Assembly: GCA_964577955.1 (NCBI GenBank) | Contig: CAZOAZ010000002.1 | Span: 203,152 to 267,151, forward strand | Reading direction: 5' to 3' | Source: CADEEX01 sp964577955 | GTDB lineage: Bacteria; Acidobacteriota; Vicinamibacteria; Vicinamibacterales; CAVVIG01 | DNA length: 64,000 nucleotides | Translations under genes and position numbers: made by a program | The notes under the pieces: model-generated | What the model saw: the letters and a program-made list of their open reading frames with translations, nothing else | The model's database searches: none | Told to the model about the DNA's origin: nothing | Part shown: one piece after another, positions 27,578-36,011 of the stretch | How positions within the stretch are numbered: position 1 is the first letter of the stretch | How the letters are laid out: every line of letters starts with the position of its first letter

Positions 27578-28888
27578 TCAGGCCACCGAAGCGCGCGCAC
27601 GCGCGCTACCCGTCACGCTGCGCGCCGCGTCGAGAAAACGATCCGCGGACTTCGCGATCGTGTAGTGCTCTCGCACACCGGCAAAGCCTTTCGCGCCGAG
27701 TGTGCGACGCAGGCCCGCGTCCTTCCAGAGTGCGAAGAGCCCCTGCGCGAGATCCTTGGGATCGCCGGTCCCGGCGAGGAGGCCGCCGCCGGTCTTTTCG
27801 ACGATCTCGACGAAGGCTCCTCGCCGCGGCTGCACGACCGGCACGCCGGCCGCCATGGCCTCGAGCAGGAAGAAACCCTTGGGCTCGTCGTACGTCGCGG
27901 GGACGGACAGGACGTCGAGCCGGCGAAGGAACTCGATCTTCCCCGAACGATCGACCTCGCCCTGATACGTAAATTCGTGTTCCAGGCCAGCCGCTGCCAC
28001 TGTCGCGCGGACTTCGTTCAAATACGGCGACGGTCCCGGCGCCATGTAGCCGGCCGCCACCAGCCGCGACGGCGCACCGCCGGTCAGCTTCTTGAACTCG
28101 ACGTAGGCCTGCGCGAGGACCTTCAACCCTTTTTCCGGTGCGATCCGCGCGAAGAATCCAACCGTGAACATCTCGGGTGAAGGCACGGCCATCTCGTAGC
28201 CACTGAGGTCGATCCCGAGAGGAACGACGGCCATCTTCGCGGCCGGAATCGCAAACAGGCCGCCCATGAACCGCGCGCAGTACTCGCTGACGGCGATGAA
28301 GCGGTCGACCTGAACGACATGCTTGCGGATCAGCGCCAACGCCCGGTCGCGGTACTCGGGGAGCAGGCCGTCCAGAAACAATTCCTCGCCCTGCAGCGTG
28401 ACCATGACGGGCCGGCCCGTCACGCGCTTCAGCGGCGCGGCCAGAGAAATCAGCAGCGAGTTGGTGATGTTGATGACGTCCGGGGCGGGCTCGGCCCGCA
28501 TCCAGTCCTGCAGCTTCTCAAACTCCTTGTGCAGCACGCCCGACTCGCCGTCGAGCATCGACACCGTGAGCCCGCCCAGCGTCCGCGCGTCGGTCGAGCT
28601 CGCGCGGTTAGCAAAGGCGGCGATGAGCCGCGGCGAATCCCACAGGCGATCGAGAAACCTCGGTGTGCTGCGGAAGAGCGGCGACGCGTGCTGGAGGTAC
28701 ACGCTGATCCCGCCGAACAGTACGCGCCTGGAGCTGACGTTGGTTTCGTCGGTCCGCGTCGGCGTGTACATCGGCACCAGCGAGACGTCCTCGCCGCGCC
28801 TGATCAGCTCGGCCGCCAGCGCGTTGTCGCGAAAGCAGCTGCCGCAATACATCCCCGCGGCGCCGGCGGTCAGCGACAGGATCCGCAT
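27578..28888 (-). CDS. glycosyltransferase family 4
   Basis: A 436-residue GT-B glycosyltransferase. The N-terminal part has MRILSLTAGAAGMYCGSCFRDNALA (glycine-rich acceptor-side loop); the donor side has VGFFARIAPEKGLKVL and the GT4 signature YDEPKGFFLLEAMAAGVPVV with the E-x7-E style nucleotide-sugar site. It is cytoplasmic with no membrane helix. It lies 9 bp downstream of the aldehyde dehydrogenase and abuts the ATPase, so it is firmly inside the operon. Acceptor and sugar cannot be predicted. Confidence 0.9.
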   Translation of the reverse strand: MRILSLTAGAAGMYCGSCFRDNALAAELIRRGEDVSLVPMYTPTRTDETNVSSRRVLFGGISVYLQHASPLFRSTPRFLDRLWDSPRLIAAFANRASSTDARTLGGLTVSMLDGESGVLHKEFEKLQDWMRAEPAPDVINITNSLLISLAAPLKRVTGRPVMVTLQGEELFLDGLLPEYRDRALALIRKHVVQVDRFIAVSEYCARFMGGLFAIPAAKMAVVPLGIDLSGYEMAVPSPEMFTVGFFARIAPEKGLKVLAQAYVEFKKLTGGAPSRLVAAGYMAPGPSPYLNEVRATVAAAGLEHEFTYQGEVDRSGKIEFLRRLDVLSVPATYDEPKGFFLLEAMAAGVPVVQPRRGAFVEIVEKTGGGLLAGTGDPKDLAQGLFALWKDAGLRRTLGAKGFAGVREHYTIAKSADRFLDAARSVTGSARARASVA

Positions 28889-28897
28889 GGTGTGATG

Positions 28898-30331
28898 CTA
28901 GACCGCACCGACCGGCGCTTGTTGAAACGCCCGAGGCCGATACAGGAATTCGACGATATTGCCTTCGTGCGGCTGGAGCCAATTGAGCGCGGTCGTCGCG
29001 ACCGGACCGAAGTTCAGCCGATCGACATGGACGCTGTCGAGCAGCCGGCGCCTGAGCGCGGTCTGGCCGGTCAGCGCCGTGCACACCAGCGTCGGACCGA
29101 TCGCGTCCACCATCTTCGCTTCGTCGCAGCGGACGACGCTGACGAACGGGAACATGTATTCCTTGTGTGCCGAGGGCGACTCCGGCGAGTCGCAGTGGAG
29201 GACCGTCGGCAGCAAGTACTCCGCGCGCCCTTCCGTCACATGACGGGACCCGTCCCGGTACTTGGCAGTCACATCGGTGACACCCGGTTGCGCGGCATCC
29301 TGATCGATGACTTTGGCCAGCGCGGCGGCCGCACCGGGGACCGTGAAGGCGGCAAGCAGCGCGTCGGGGTCGTCAGGCGGCAGCGGCCGAATCGCCGCCA
29401 GCCGCTGCGCGATCGCGTCCGCGATCTCCCGCGTATGCCGGCTCGCCCAGATTCCCGACGCGTTGATGCAGCCGCGCCCGCCGTTGGTCACCACGCTTTC
29501 GACGAGCAGATCGAGATAGTCGGTCCACCGATCCACCACGTCGTCGCCGATCAGGATCTTCGAGAAGCCCGGACCGTGCACCTGCACGCGCGGATTGCCG
29601 CGATGCTGATCCACCGCGGCCTGGCCGCCGAACATCATGCTGCGGCCGCAGGATTCGAGGACCGCCGCGCCGACGTCGTGCCCACCCGGGTAGATCGAAA
29701 TCGCTTCGCGCGGAATGCCGGCGGCGAAGAATGCTTCGGCAATGCGGTACGGCGTCCACGGCTCCTGCGATCCGGGCTTGAGCACGAGGCCGAGCTGCAG
29801 CGGAATCACCGGCAGCCACAGCGTGTGGACGCCCGGTGAGTTCGACGGCAGCACCAGGCCAAGCACCGGGCTTTGCGCCTGATAACTGATCGGCACGCCG
29901 CGCTCCTCGCCGTGGCCGGCGGTGAGGACGTCGAGTTTCAGTTCGCGGGTGAGCGCCGACAGGATGCGCCGCATCTGGGTCAGCACGAACCCGTTCTTCT
30001 GCATGTTGGCGCGCGCCAGCCGCTCGGGGAGACCAGTGGTTGCCGACTGCGCGCGGACGAATGCCTCGGGCGTCTGCGTGCCGTCGCCGATCGGCAGTTC
30101 GCCGTGCAAGTACAGCTCGCCGGCTTTGGCCACCCGATCGATGAGTTCCTCGATCGGCACCGCCCGCAACGCGTCTCGAGCCTGCTGCGCCTTGCGCATG
30201 TCGCGCTGCACCATCCCGCCGTTGGTCCGGCTGATGCGCGCGATCGGTTCGCCGGTCAGAAAGTGCGACACCTCGTCGACTTCGAGACTCGAATACGGTT
30301 GTCCCCAGCGGTACGCCGGAATCGTCAACAT
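28898..30331 (-). CDS. aldehyde dehydrogenase-fold reductase (LuxC/EhpG-like)
   Basis: A 477-residue protein from ATG 30331 (a GTG at 30367 would overlap a palindrome). It has the nucleotide-binding block PVLGLVLPSNSPGVHTLWLP and PGSQEPWTPYRIAEAFFAAGIP. The catalytic cysteine is C288 in NGGRGCINASGIW. The Asn-Ser-Pro-Gly loop and overall order resemble acyl reductases such as LuxC more than ordinary catabolic ALDHs. The adjacent upstream gene is an adenylate-forming enzyme. The pair recalls EhpF/EhpG, proposed to reduce a carboxylate to an aldehyde in griseoluteate synthesis. Reductive direction is inference from this context. Confidence 0.8.
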   Translation of the reverse strand: MLTIPAYRWGQPYSSLEVDEVSHFLTGEPIARISRTNGGMVQRDMRKAQQARDALRAVPIEELIDRVAKAGELYLHGELPIGDGTQTPEAFVRAQSATTGLPERLARANMQKNGFVLTQMRRILSALTRELKLDVLTAGHGEERGVPISYQAQSPVLGLVLPSNSPGVHTLWLPVIPLQLGLVLKPGSQEPWTPYRIAEAFFAAGIPREAISIYPGGHDVGAAVLESCGRSMMFGGQAAVDQHRGNPRVQVHGPGFSKILIGDDVVDRWTDYLDLLVESVVTNGGRGCINASGIWASRHTREIADAIAQRLAAIRPLPPDDPDALLAAFTVPGAAAALAKVIDQDAAQPGVTDVTAKYRDGSRHVTEGRAEYLLPTVLHCDSPESPSAHKEYMFPFVSVVRCDEAKMVDAIGPTLVCTALTGQTALRRRLLDSVHVDRLNFGPVATTALNWLQPHEGNIVEFLYRPRAFQQAPVGAV

Positions 30332-30343
30332 ACGACCATCATC

Positions 30344-30363
30344 AGTCCGACTGACGTCGGACT
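30344..30363. repeat. perfect 8-bp-arm hairpin
   Basis: AGTCCGACTGACGTCGGACT is a perfect inverted repeat with a four-base loop between the adenylate-forming gene and the aldehyde dehydrogenase gene. No T-tract follows, so it may be a processing or attenuation hairpin rather than a terminator. Confidence 0.75.
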
Positions 30364-30382
30364 CCACGACTGTGTCTAGTGT

Positions 30383-31495
30383 CTAGTACACGCCCACGGT
30401 TGTCGTGGACGCGAATCCGCGATACGGCCTCACGCCACTGATCCCATCCCAAGGATATCGTTCGTACGGCCGCTCGCGCTCGCCTTCGTCGCGCTCGAGG
30501 AAACCCGGCACGAAGAACTCGCGCGTCAGCGTCGTCAGCTTCACGCGGCCGGTGGCGCCGTAGTCGACGAGCTTCGACGGATCGTCGAAGTCGACGACCT
30601 CGATCGCCGCACGCGGCTGCGGCGCGTAGTACGTGATCTTGTAACCGTTGTGCGGTCCGCTCGGCGCACTCGCGGCCAGCCCCATCAGCGTGTTGCCGTA
30701 GGTCGGTGTCATGTAGGCGCCGTCGAGCAGTTCCTCGTGAGCGAAGCGGTTCCACTGCGGCGTGAATTCCGTGCCGCCCGAGAAGATCCCGGTGATGCCC
30801 ATCTTGCGGATCGTCGTGCCCATCGACTCGAGCTTCAGCGCCAGCGCCTCGAGGAGCTTGGGCGTGGTGAACATGCAGCGGATGTCGTGGCCGGCTTGCA
30901 GAATCGTGACCGCCTGATCGATCACGTGATCCTTGTAGGCCTGGAGATGTTCGTTCCAGCCCTTCTTGATCAACTTGATCACCCAGCGCGGGTCGAGATC
31001 GACGCAGAATGAAATGCCGCCGCGATACTGTGCGAGGTGCTCGACGGACAGCCGCAGCCGGCGCGGACCGGATGGTCCGAGCATCAGCCAGTTCGAGCCC
31101 TTGGGAAACTTGTCGTCGGGCAGCGTGGCGCTGAAGAGTTCGTAGTCGGTTCGGAAGTCGTCGCACGCGACGCGCGTCTTGGGGATGCCGGTGGTCCCGC
31201 CGGTCTCGAAGACGTAGACCGGCTTTCCCGCCAGTCCTTTGGGGACCCAGCGCTGAACGGGACCGCCGCGCAGCCACTCGTCCTCGAAGGCGCCGAGCAG
31301 ATTCAAGTCGGCGAAGGTGTTGATCCGGTCGCGCGGATCCCAGCCCAGACGCTTGGCGTAGTCCAGCCAGAACGGACAGCCGGTCTCGGGATTGAAATGC
31401 CAGGCAACCATCTCCCGGACCTGGGCGTCGAGCGCGTTCGTCGCGCGTTCCACCTGATCGCGGGTGGCTTCAGCGGTCGAGGACGGCAGACTCAT
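30383..31495 (-). CDS. adenylate-forming enzyme (phenylacetate-CoA ligase/EhpF-like)
   Basis: A 370-residue protein from ATG 31495 (MSLPSSTAEATRDQ); the longer frame upstream is not protein-like. The nucleotide-binding P-loop of the ANL superfamily is clear at residues 97-108 (ETGGTTGIPKTR). MTPTYGNTLMG is the second conserved block. At 370 residues it is shorter than usual CoA ligases and lacks much of the mobile C-terminal domain, as reported for EhpF. With the downstream reductase it may activate an acid as acyl-AMP for reduction. TTATACT lies just upstream of the start and could be its -10. Confidence 0.78.
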   Translation of the reverse strand: MSLPSSTAEATRDQVERATNALDAQVREMVAWHFNPETGCPFWLDYAKRLGWDPRDRINTFADLNLLGAFEDEWLRGGPVQRWVPKGLAGKPVYVFETGGTTGIPKTRVACDDFRTDYELFSATLPDDKFPKGSNWLMLGPSGPRRLRLSVEHLAQYRGGISFCVDLDPRWVIKLIKKGWNEHLQAYKDHVIDQAVTILQAGHDIRCMFTTPKLLEALALKLESMGTTIRKMGITGIFSGGTEFTPQWNRFAHEELLDGAYMTPTYGNTLMGLAASAPSGPHNGYKITYYAPQPRAAIEVVDFDDPSKLVDYGATGRVKLTTLTREFFVPGFLERDEGERERPYERYPWDGISGVRPYRGFASTTTVGVY

Positions 31496-31563
31496 CGAAG
31501 CGAGTATAACGAAGGCGTAAGCGCGAATGACGCGGCTGTGGTAGTACACAGCACGCGGCATCC

Positions 31564-31776
31564 ATGAAAACAGCGCTGGGGGTCCTGCTCATCGTCGCGC
31601 TCTACGTCTTGCATCAGGACTTCTGGTTCTGGCGCGAGGCGCGCCCGCTCGTCTTCGGCTTCATGCCGATTGGCCTCTTCTACCACGCCGCCTTCACGGT
31701 CGTCACCGCGCTGGCCCTGGCGCTGCTCGTCAGGCTGCTCTGGCCCGCGGATCTGGAAGGTCCCTCCGTCGGATGA
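31564..31776 (+). CDS. DUF3311 small membrane protein
   Basis: A 70-residue, two-helix protein with LYVLHQDFWFWREARPLVFGFMPIGLFYHAAF, the characteristic DUF3311 pattern. Its last codons overlap the start of the sodium:solute symporter by four bases (ATGA). This is the usual arrangement of this family, in which it is assumed to be an accessory subunit of the symporter. Confidence 0.9.
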   Translation: MKTALGVLLIVALYVLHQDFWFWREARPLVFGFMPIGLFYHAAFTVVTALALALLVRLLWPADLEGPSVG

Positions 31777-33407
31777 CTTCCGCGCTGGTCGTCTTCGCCT
31801 ATCTGGCGGTCGTCCTCTACATCGGCGTGTTCGCCTTCCGGACCCGGACCGCGAAGGGAGCCGAGGATTTCTTCCTCGCCGGGCGGTCGCTGGGACCCAC
31901 GGTGTTCCTGCTGTCGCTCTTCGGCTCGAACATGACCGCGTTCTCGATCCTGGGCGCCTCGGGTCATGCCTTTGCCAACGGGATCGTCACCTACGGGCTG
32001 ATGGCGTCATCCTCCGCGCTGGTGATTCCGGTTTCGCTGCTGGTCATCGGCACGCGTCTCTGGGCGCTCGGCAAACGGCACGGATTCATCACGCCGGTCC
32101 AGATGTTTCGCGACCGGTGGGAATGCGGCCACATCGGCACCGCGATTTTCGCGGTCCAGTCGGTGCTGCTGATTCCTTACATCATCATCGCCGTCATCGG
32201 CGGCGGCACCACGCTCAGAACCGTCAGCAACGGCGCCGTGCCTTTCTGGCTCGGCGGCGCGATCGTGTCGCTGGTCGTGATGAGTTATGTCTTCCTCGGT
32301 GGGATGCGCGGCACGGCGTGGGTGAACGCGTTCCAGACGGTTCTGTATCTGTGCTTCGGCGCCATCGCGGTGTCGGTCGTGAGCGCGGGCATGGGCGGTT
32401 TCAGCCAGGTCATGGAGCGGCTGTTCGAAGCGCCGGCGACGGCGCCGCTCTTGACCCGTGAGCGCGTCTCGCCGCTCTATTTTCTCAGCTACACCTTCAT
32501 TCCGCTCTCGTCGATCGCCTTCCCGCACATCGCGATCTTCTGCCTCACCGCGAAGCGTGTCTCGCATTTCAAGAAGACGATCGTGCTGTATCCGATCTGC
32601 ATGATCCTGATCTGGCTGCCGTCGGTCTTCCTGGGCGTGATCTCGAACGGCGCCACCGCCGTCCCGGCCATCCAGGCGAAGCTCGAAGCCCGCAGCCAGC
32701 TCGCGGCTGGCGGGCCCACGCTCACCGCGCCGGATCGCGACCGGCTCCGCGCGCAGGCGGCGGGCGACGATGTGATTCTGCGGCTGGTGGAGGGCTACGC
32801 GCCGTCGCTCCTGGCGGCGCTTCTGGCCGCCGCCGTCATGGCCGCGGTGATGGCCAGCGACTCGCAGATCCTCGCGCTGTCGACCATGTTCACCGAGGAC
32901 GTCTTCGCCTACTATGGCGGCACGTCGCGCTACGGCGACGCGATGCAGGTCCGGACCGGACGCCTCTTCGTCGTCGTCCTGACGCTGATCGCGTATCTCG
33001 TCGCCATGCGCGTTCCGCAGTCGATCTTCGACATCGCGACGCAGTACGCCTTTGCCGGCTACGCCGCGCTGTCGCCGCTGCTGGTGGCGGCGCTCTTCTG
33101 GCGGCGCAGCACCAGGTGGGGCGCGCTGGCGAGCACGCTGTGGACGGCCGCCGCGGTGACCGCCGTGGCGGTGATCCAGTCGACGATCGCACCACCGCCG
33201 CCAGGCGCGGGCGTTCAGGTACTCGCGATCGGCGGCGTCGATGTCGTCACGCGGGCGTCGACCGGCGCCCTGGTTTTGGGGCTGCTGCCGGTCGTACCGA
33301 TGACGATCGTGTCGGCGCTGTTGATGTGGAGCGTCTCACTGTTGACACCGCGCGCCTGCCCCGGACAGGCGACGCTGGCAAAATACTTCGCCGGGCAAGG
33401 ACACTGA
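31773..33407 (+). CDS. sodium:solute symporter (SSS family)
   Basis: A 544-residue membrane protein with about 13 helices. The N-terminal half shows EDFFLAGRSLGPTVFLLSLFGSNMTAFSILG, an SSS hallmark with the sodium-site region. The YVFLGGMRGTAWVNAFQTVLYL block is the family signature. An internal soluble loop (about residues 285-330) is rich in alanine and arginine. Translationally coupled to DUF3311. Substrates of this branch are organic acids or amino acids; not determinable here. It lies divergent from the adenylate-forming/ALDH operon and may supply its substrate (inference). Confidence 0.92.
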   Translation: MTSALVVFAYLAVVLYIGVFAFRTRTAKGAEDFFLAGRSLGPTVFLLSLFGSNMTAFSILGASGHAFANGIVTYGLMASSSALVIPVSLLVIGTRLWALGKRHGFITPVQMFRDRWECGHIGTAIFAVQSVLLIPYIIIAVIGGGTTLRTVSNGAVPFWLGGAIVSLVVMSYVFLGGMRGTAWVNAFQTVLYLCFGAIAVSVVSAGMGGFSQVMERLFEAPATAPLLTRERVSPLYFLSYTFIPLSSIAFPHIAIFCLTAKRVSHFKKTIVLYPICMILIWLPSVFLGVISNGATAVPAIQAKLEARSQLAAGGPTLTAPDRDRLRAQAAGDDVILRLVEGYAPSLLAALLAAAVMAAVMASDSQILALSTMFTEDVFAYYGGTSRYGDAMQVRTGRLFVVVLTLIAYLVAMRVPQSIFDIATQYAFAGYAALSPLLVAALFWRRSTRWGALASTLWTAAAVTAVAVIQSTIAPPPPGAGVQVLAIGGVDVVTRASTGALVLGLLPVVPMTIVSALLMWSVSLLTPRACPGQATLAKYFAGQGH

Positions 33408-33412
33408 CGCTG

Positions 33413-34744
33413 ATGGACACTTCGCGCCCGGCTCCTCTCACGCCGCTGCAGTGGCTGATCTGCGCGGTGGCCGCGCTCGGTTTCGCCTTCGACTCCTACG
33501 AGCTGCTGATGCTGCCGATCATCGCGCGGCCGGCGCTCGCCGAACTCCTCCACGTCGCGCCGAACAGCCTCGAGGTCAACTCGTGGGTCGGCACGATGCA
33601 ATACGTCCCGGCGGTCGCGGGCGGCATCTTCGGCCTGCTCGGCGGGTATCTCACCGATCGGCTCGGCCGCCGGCGCGTGCTCGTGTGGAGCATTTTGCTG
33701 TACGCGTTCGGCGCTTTCTTCGCCGGTCTCTCCACCTCCGTCTATCAGCTGCTCTTCTGGCGCTGCTGCACGTTCGTGGGCGTCTGCGTCGAATTCGTCG
33801 CGGCGGTCGCCTGGCTGGCGGAGCTCTTCGCGAATCGTGAGCAGCGCGAACGGGTGATCGGCTATACGCAGGCCTTCGGCTCGATCGGCGGCATCATGGT
33901 GACCGGCGCCTACTACGTCGTCGTCACCTACGGCCACAATTTCCCGGCAGTGGCCGGCGGACACGAAGCGTGGCGCTACACCTTGCTGTCGGGCGTGATT
34001 CCGGCCCTTCCGCTGATCGTCATCCGGCCGTTCCTGCCGGAATCGCCCGGCTGGTTGGCGAAGAAGAAGGCCGGGACGCTCAAGCGTCCGAGCTTCGCGG
34101 AGCTGTTCCGCCCAGAGTTCAGCCGCACGACGATCGTGACGACGATCATGATGGCGTGCGCGTACGCCGCCGCGTTCGGCGCGATCCAGCAGATGCCGCG
34201 CGTCGTGCCAGGGCTCGAGGAAGTGCGCACGCTCGCCCGCGCCGCGCAGGAACAGACCATCAGCGGCGTGCAGTCGTTCCAGGAATTCGGCGGCCTGGCG
34301 GGCCGCATCCTGCTCGCGTTCCTCGCCGCGGTCATCGTCGGGCGGCGGAAGCTGCTCTACATCTTTCAGATTCCAGGCTTGATCCTGCTGCCGATCGTCT
34401 TCCTGCTGACACCGGTGGAAGGGCTGACGATGGCGAAGTGGGGCATCTTCTTCGTCGGCATGGCGACGATCTCGCAGTTCAGTTTCTGGGGCAATTATCT
34501 GCCGCGCGTCTACCCGGTCCACCTCCGCGGCACCGGCGAGAGCTTCGCCGCCAACGTCGGCGGACGGATGATCGGCACCTGCGCCGCGCTCGTCACCACG
34601 AATCTCGTCGCGTCAATGCCGGGCGCCGCCGTACCGATCAAACTTGCGTACGCGTCCGCGATTGTCGGCACGACGGCGTACGTGATCGGCTTCATCGCGA
34701 GCTTCTGGCTGCCGGAGCCGAAGACGACGGACCTGCCCGAGTAG
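33413..34744 (+). CDS. MFS transporter (sugar/acid symporter type)
   Basis: A 443-residue, 12-helix permease; ATG 33413 lies five bases after the symporter stop, and the open frame upstream is out of phase with the real symporter gene. Helix 1 region FDSYELLMLPIIARPAL, motif A GGYLTDRLGRRRVLV and RPFLPESPGWLAKKK after helix 6 place it near the AAHS/sugar-porter MFS branches that carry aromatic acids or sugars. Transport by proton symport is expected from the family. Ends before a hairpin that faces a convergent gene. Confidence 0.88.
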   Translation: MDTSRPAPLTPLQWLICAVAALGFAFDSYELLMLPIIARPALAELLHVAPNSLEVNSWVGTMQYVPAVAGGIFGLLGGYLTDRLGRRRVLVWSILLYAFGAFFAGLSTSVYQLLFWRCCTFVGVCVEFVAAVAWLAELFANREQRERVIGYTQAFGSIGGIMVTGAYYVVVTYGHNFPAVAGGHEAWRYTLLSGVIPALPLIVIRPFLPESPGWLAKKKAGTLKRPSFAELFRPEFSRTTIVTTIMMACAYAAAFGAIQQMPRVVPGLEEVRTLARAAQEQTISGVQSFQEFGGLAGRILLAFLAAVIVGRRKLLYIFQIPGLILLPIVFLLTPVEGLTMAKWGIFFVGMATISQFSFWGNYLPRVYPVHLRGTGESFAANVGGRMIGTCAALVTTNLVASMPGAAVPIKLAYASAIVGTTAYVIGFIASFWLPEPKTTDLPE

Positions 34745-34756
34745 AGACCACAGAGC

Positions 34757-34842
34757 GAAATGCGCCACGAAAACACGGAAACACGAAAAAGGCGTTAGCT
34801 AAGAAAGAGATTTCGTGCTTTCGTGCTTTCGTGGCGCATTTG
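34757..34842. repeat. long hairpin repeat (ATGCGCCAC...GTGGCGCAT), copy 2
   Basis: Arms AAATGCGCCACGAAAACACG and CGTGCTTTCGTGGCGCATTT fold into a hairpin of about 85 bp, closely matching the copy at 19546-19634 including the upstream ACCACAGA. It lies between convergent genes and probably acts as a bidirectional terminator. Confidence 0.8.
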
Positions 34843-34851
34843 TTTTTTGGG

Positions 34852-35988
34852 TCAGTAAGCCCGCTCGTAGAGTTCGACCGCGGCTTCAGCATCGAACGGC
34901 CGCGGGTTGAACGTTCCTGTCCACTGCGGCGCGGCGAGCGCGGCGAGCCTGGGAATGTCCGCGCGTGGGACGTTCAGGTCACGCAGGGTTGCCGGCAACT
35001 GACCGGCGCGCGCCAGACGGGCGAGAAGATCGGCGAGCGTCGGCCCACCGCCCCTGGCATCCCAGCCGGCGATTCGCATCAGCTCCTCGTAGCGGTCGCC
35101 GACGACCTCGCTGTTCCAGCGGACGACATGCGGCAACATGACGGCGATCGCGGCGCCGTGGGTTGTCCCGTATTTCGCGGTCAGCGGATTGGCACACGCA
35201 TGAGTCGCGCCGAGCATCGACTGCTCGATCGCCGCACCGGCGAAGTGCGCGCCGGCGAGCATCGCGGTCCGGGATTCGAGGTCCTTCGGATGGTCGAGGA
35301 CGCGTTCGAAGGCGCCGCTCAGCAGCCGCCACGCCTCGCGCGCAAACAGCTCGGACGCACCGGTCCGCCGCGTCGTCACGAACGACTCGACCGCATGCGA
35401 CAGCGCGTCGTAGCCGACGATCGCCGTCAGCTCCCGCGGCTGCGACACGGTCAGCGACGGATCGAGCACCGCGACCTTGAACATGGCTTTCTCGTCACCG
35501 CACGCCATCTTCTCGTGGGTGTCGGCATCCGAGATGAGCGCGTTGCTCTGGGCTTCGCTGCCGGTGCCGGCCGTCGTCGGGACCGCGATCATCGGCAGCA
35601 TCGGGTGCTTCGCCTTGCCGTGGCCGCGGTAATCGCGCATGTTCCCGCCGCCGGTCAGCACGAAGTTGATCCCTTTGGCGCAGTCGAGCGAGCTGCCGCC
35701 GCCAAGCGCCACCATCGAATCGACGCGTCCTGCCGCGGCAACCACGCGGCCGCGCTCGACCATCACCGTGTCCGGATTGGCATCGAAGTCGTGAAATGTG
35801 GTCGTCGCAATGCCCTCGTCGGCGAGGAGTGCGATGGCGCGGTCGACGAGTCCGAGGCGAACGATGCCGGCGTCGGCGACGAGGAGCGTGCGCGAGAACC
35901 CGAGCTCGCGCGCGAGTTCGCCTAGGCTGGCGAAGGCGCCGTCACGCAGAATCACCCGCGTCCGCGGCTGAAAGTCGAAGGGAATCAC
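34852..35988 (-). CDS. iron-containing alcohol dehydrogenase
   Basis: A 378-residue group III alcohol dehydrogenase starting at GTG 35988. The NAD(P) loop GGGSS is at residues 96-100 and PTTAGTGSE at 137-145. The metal ligands are D194 and H198 (GYDALSHAVES), H263 (ATHACANPL) and H277 (GTTHG), so the enzyme should be active. It reduces aldehydes or oxidises primary alcohols in the cytoplasm. The start is 23 bp from the divergent MFS gene, so both share a short control region. It may act on the aldehyde made by the cluster at 28898-31495 (inference). Confidence 0.92.
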   Translation of the reverse strand: MIPFDFQPRTRVILRDGAFASLGELARELGFSRTLLVADAGIVRLGLVDRAIALLADEGIATTTFHDFDANPDTVMVERGRVVAAAGRVDSMVALGGGSSLDCAKGINFVLTGGGNMRDYRGHGKAKHPMLPMIAVPTTAGTGSEAQSNALISDADTHEKMACGDEKAMFKVAVLDPSLTVSQPRELTAIVGYDALSHAVESFVTTRRTGASELFAREAWRLLSGAFERVLDHPKDLESRTAMLAGAHFAGAAIEQSMLGATHACANPLTAKYGTTHGAAIAVMLPHVVRWNSEVVGDRYEELMRIAGWDARGGGPTLADLLARLARAGQLPATLRDLNVPRADIPRLAALAAPQWTGTFNPRPFDAEAAVELYERAY

Positions 35989-36011
35989 GGCTCAACGCTA
36001 TACTCCCTTCC

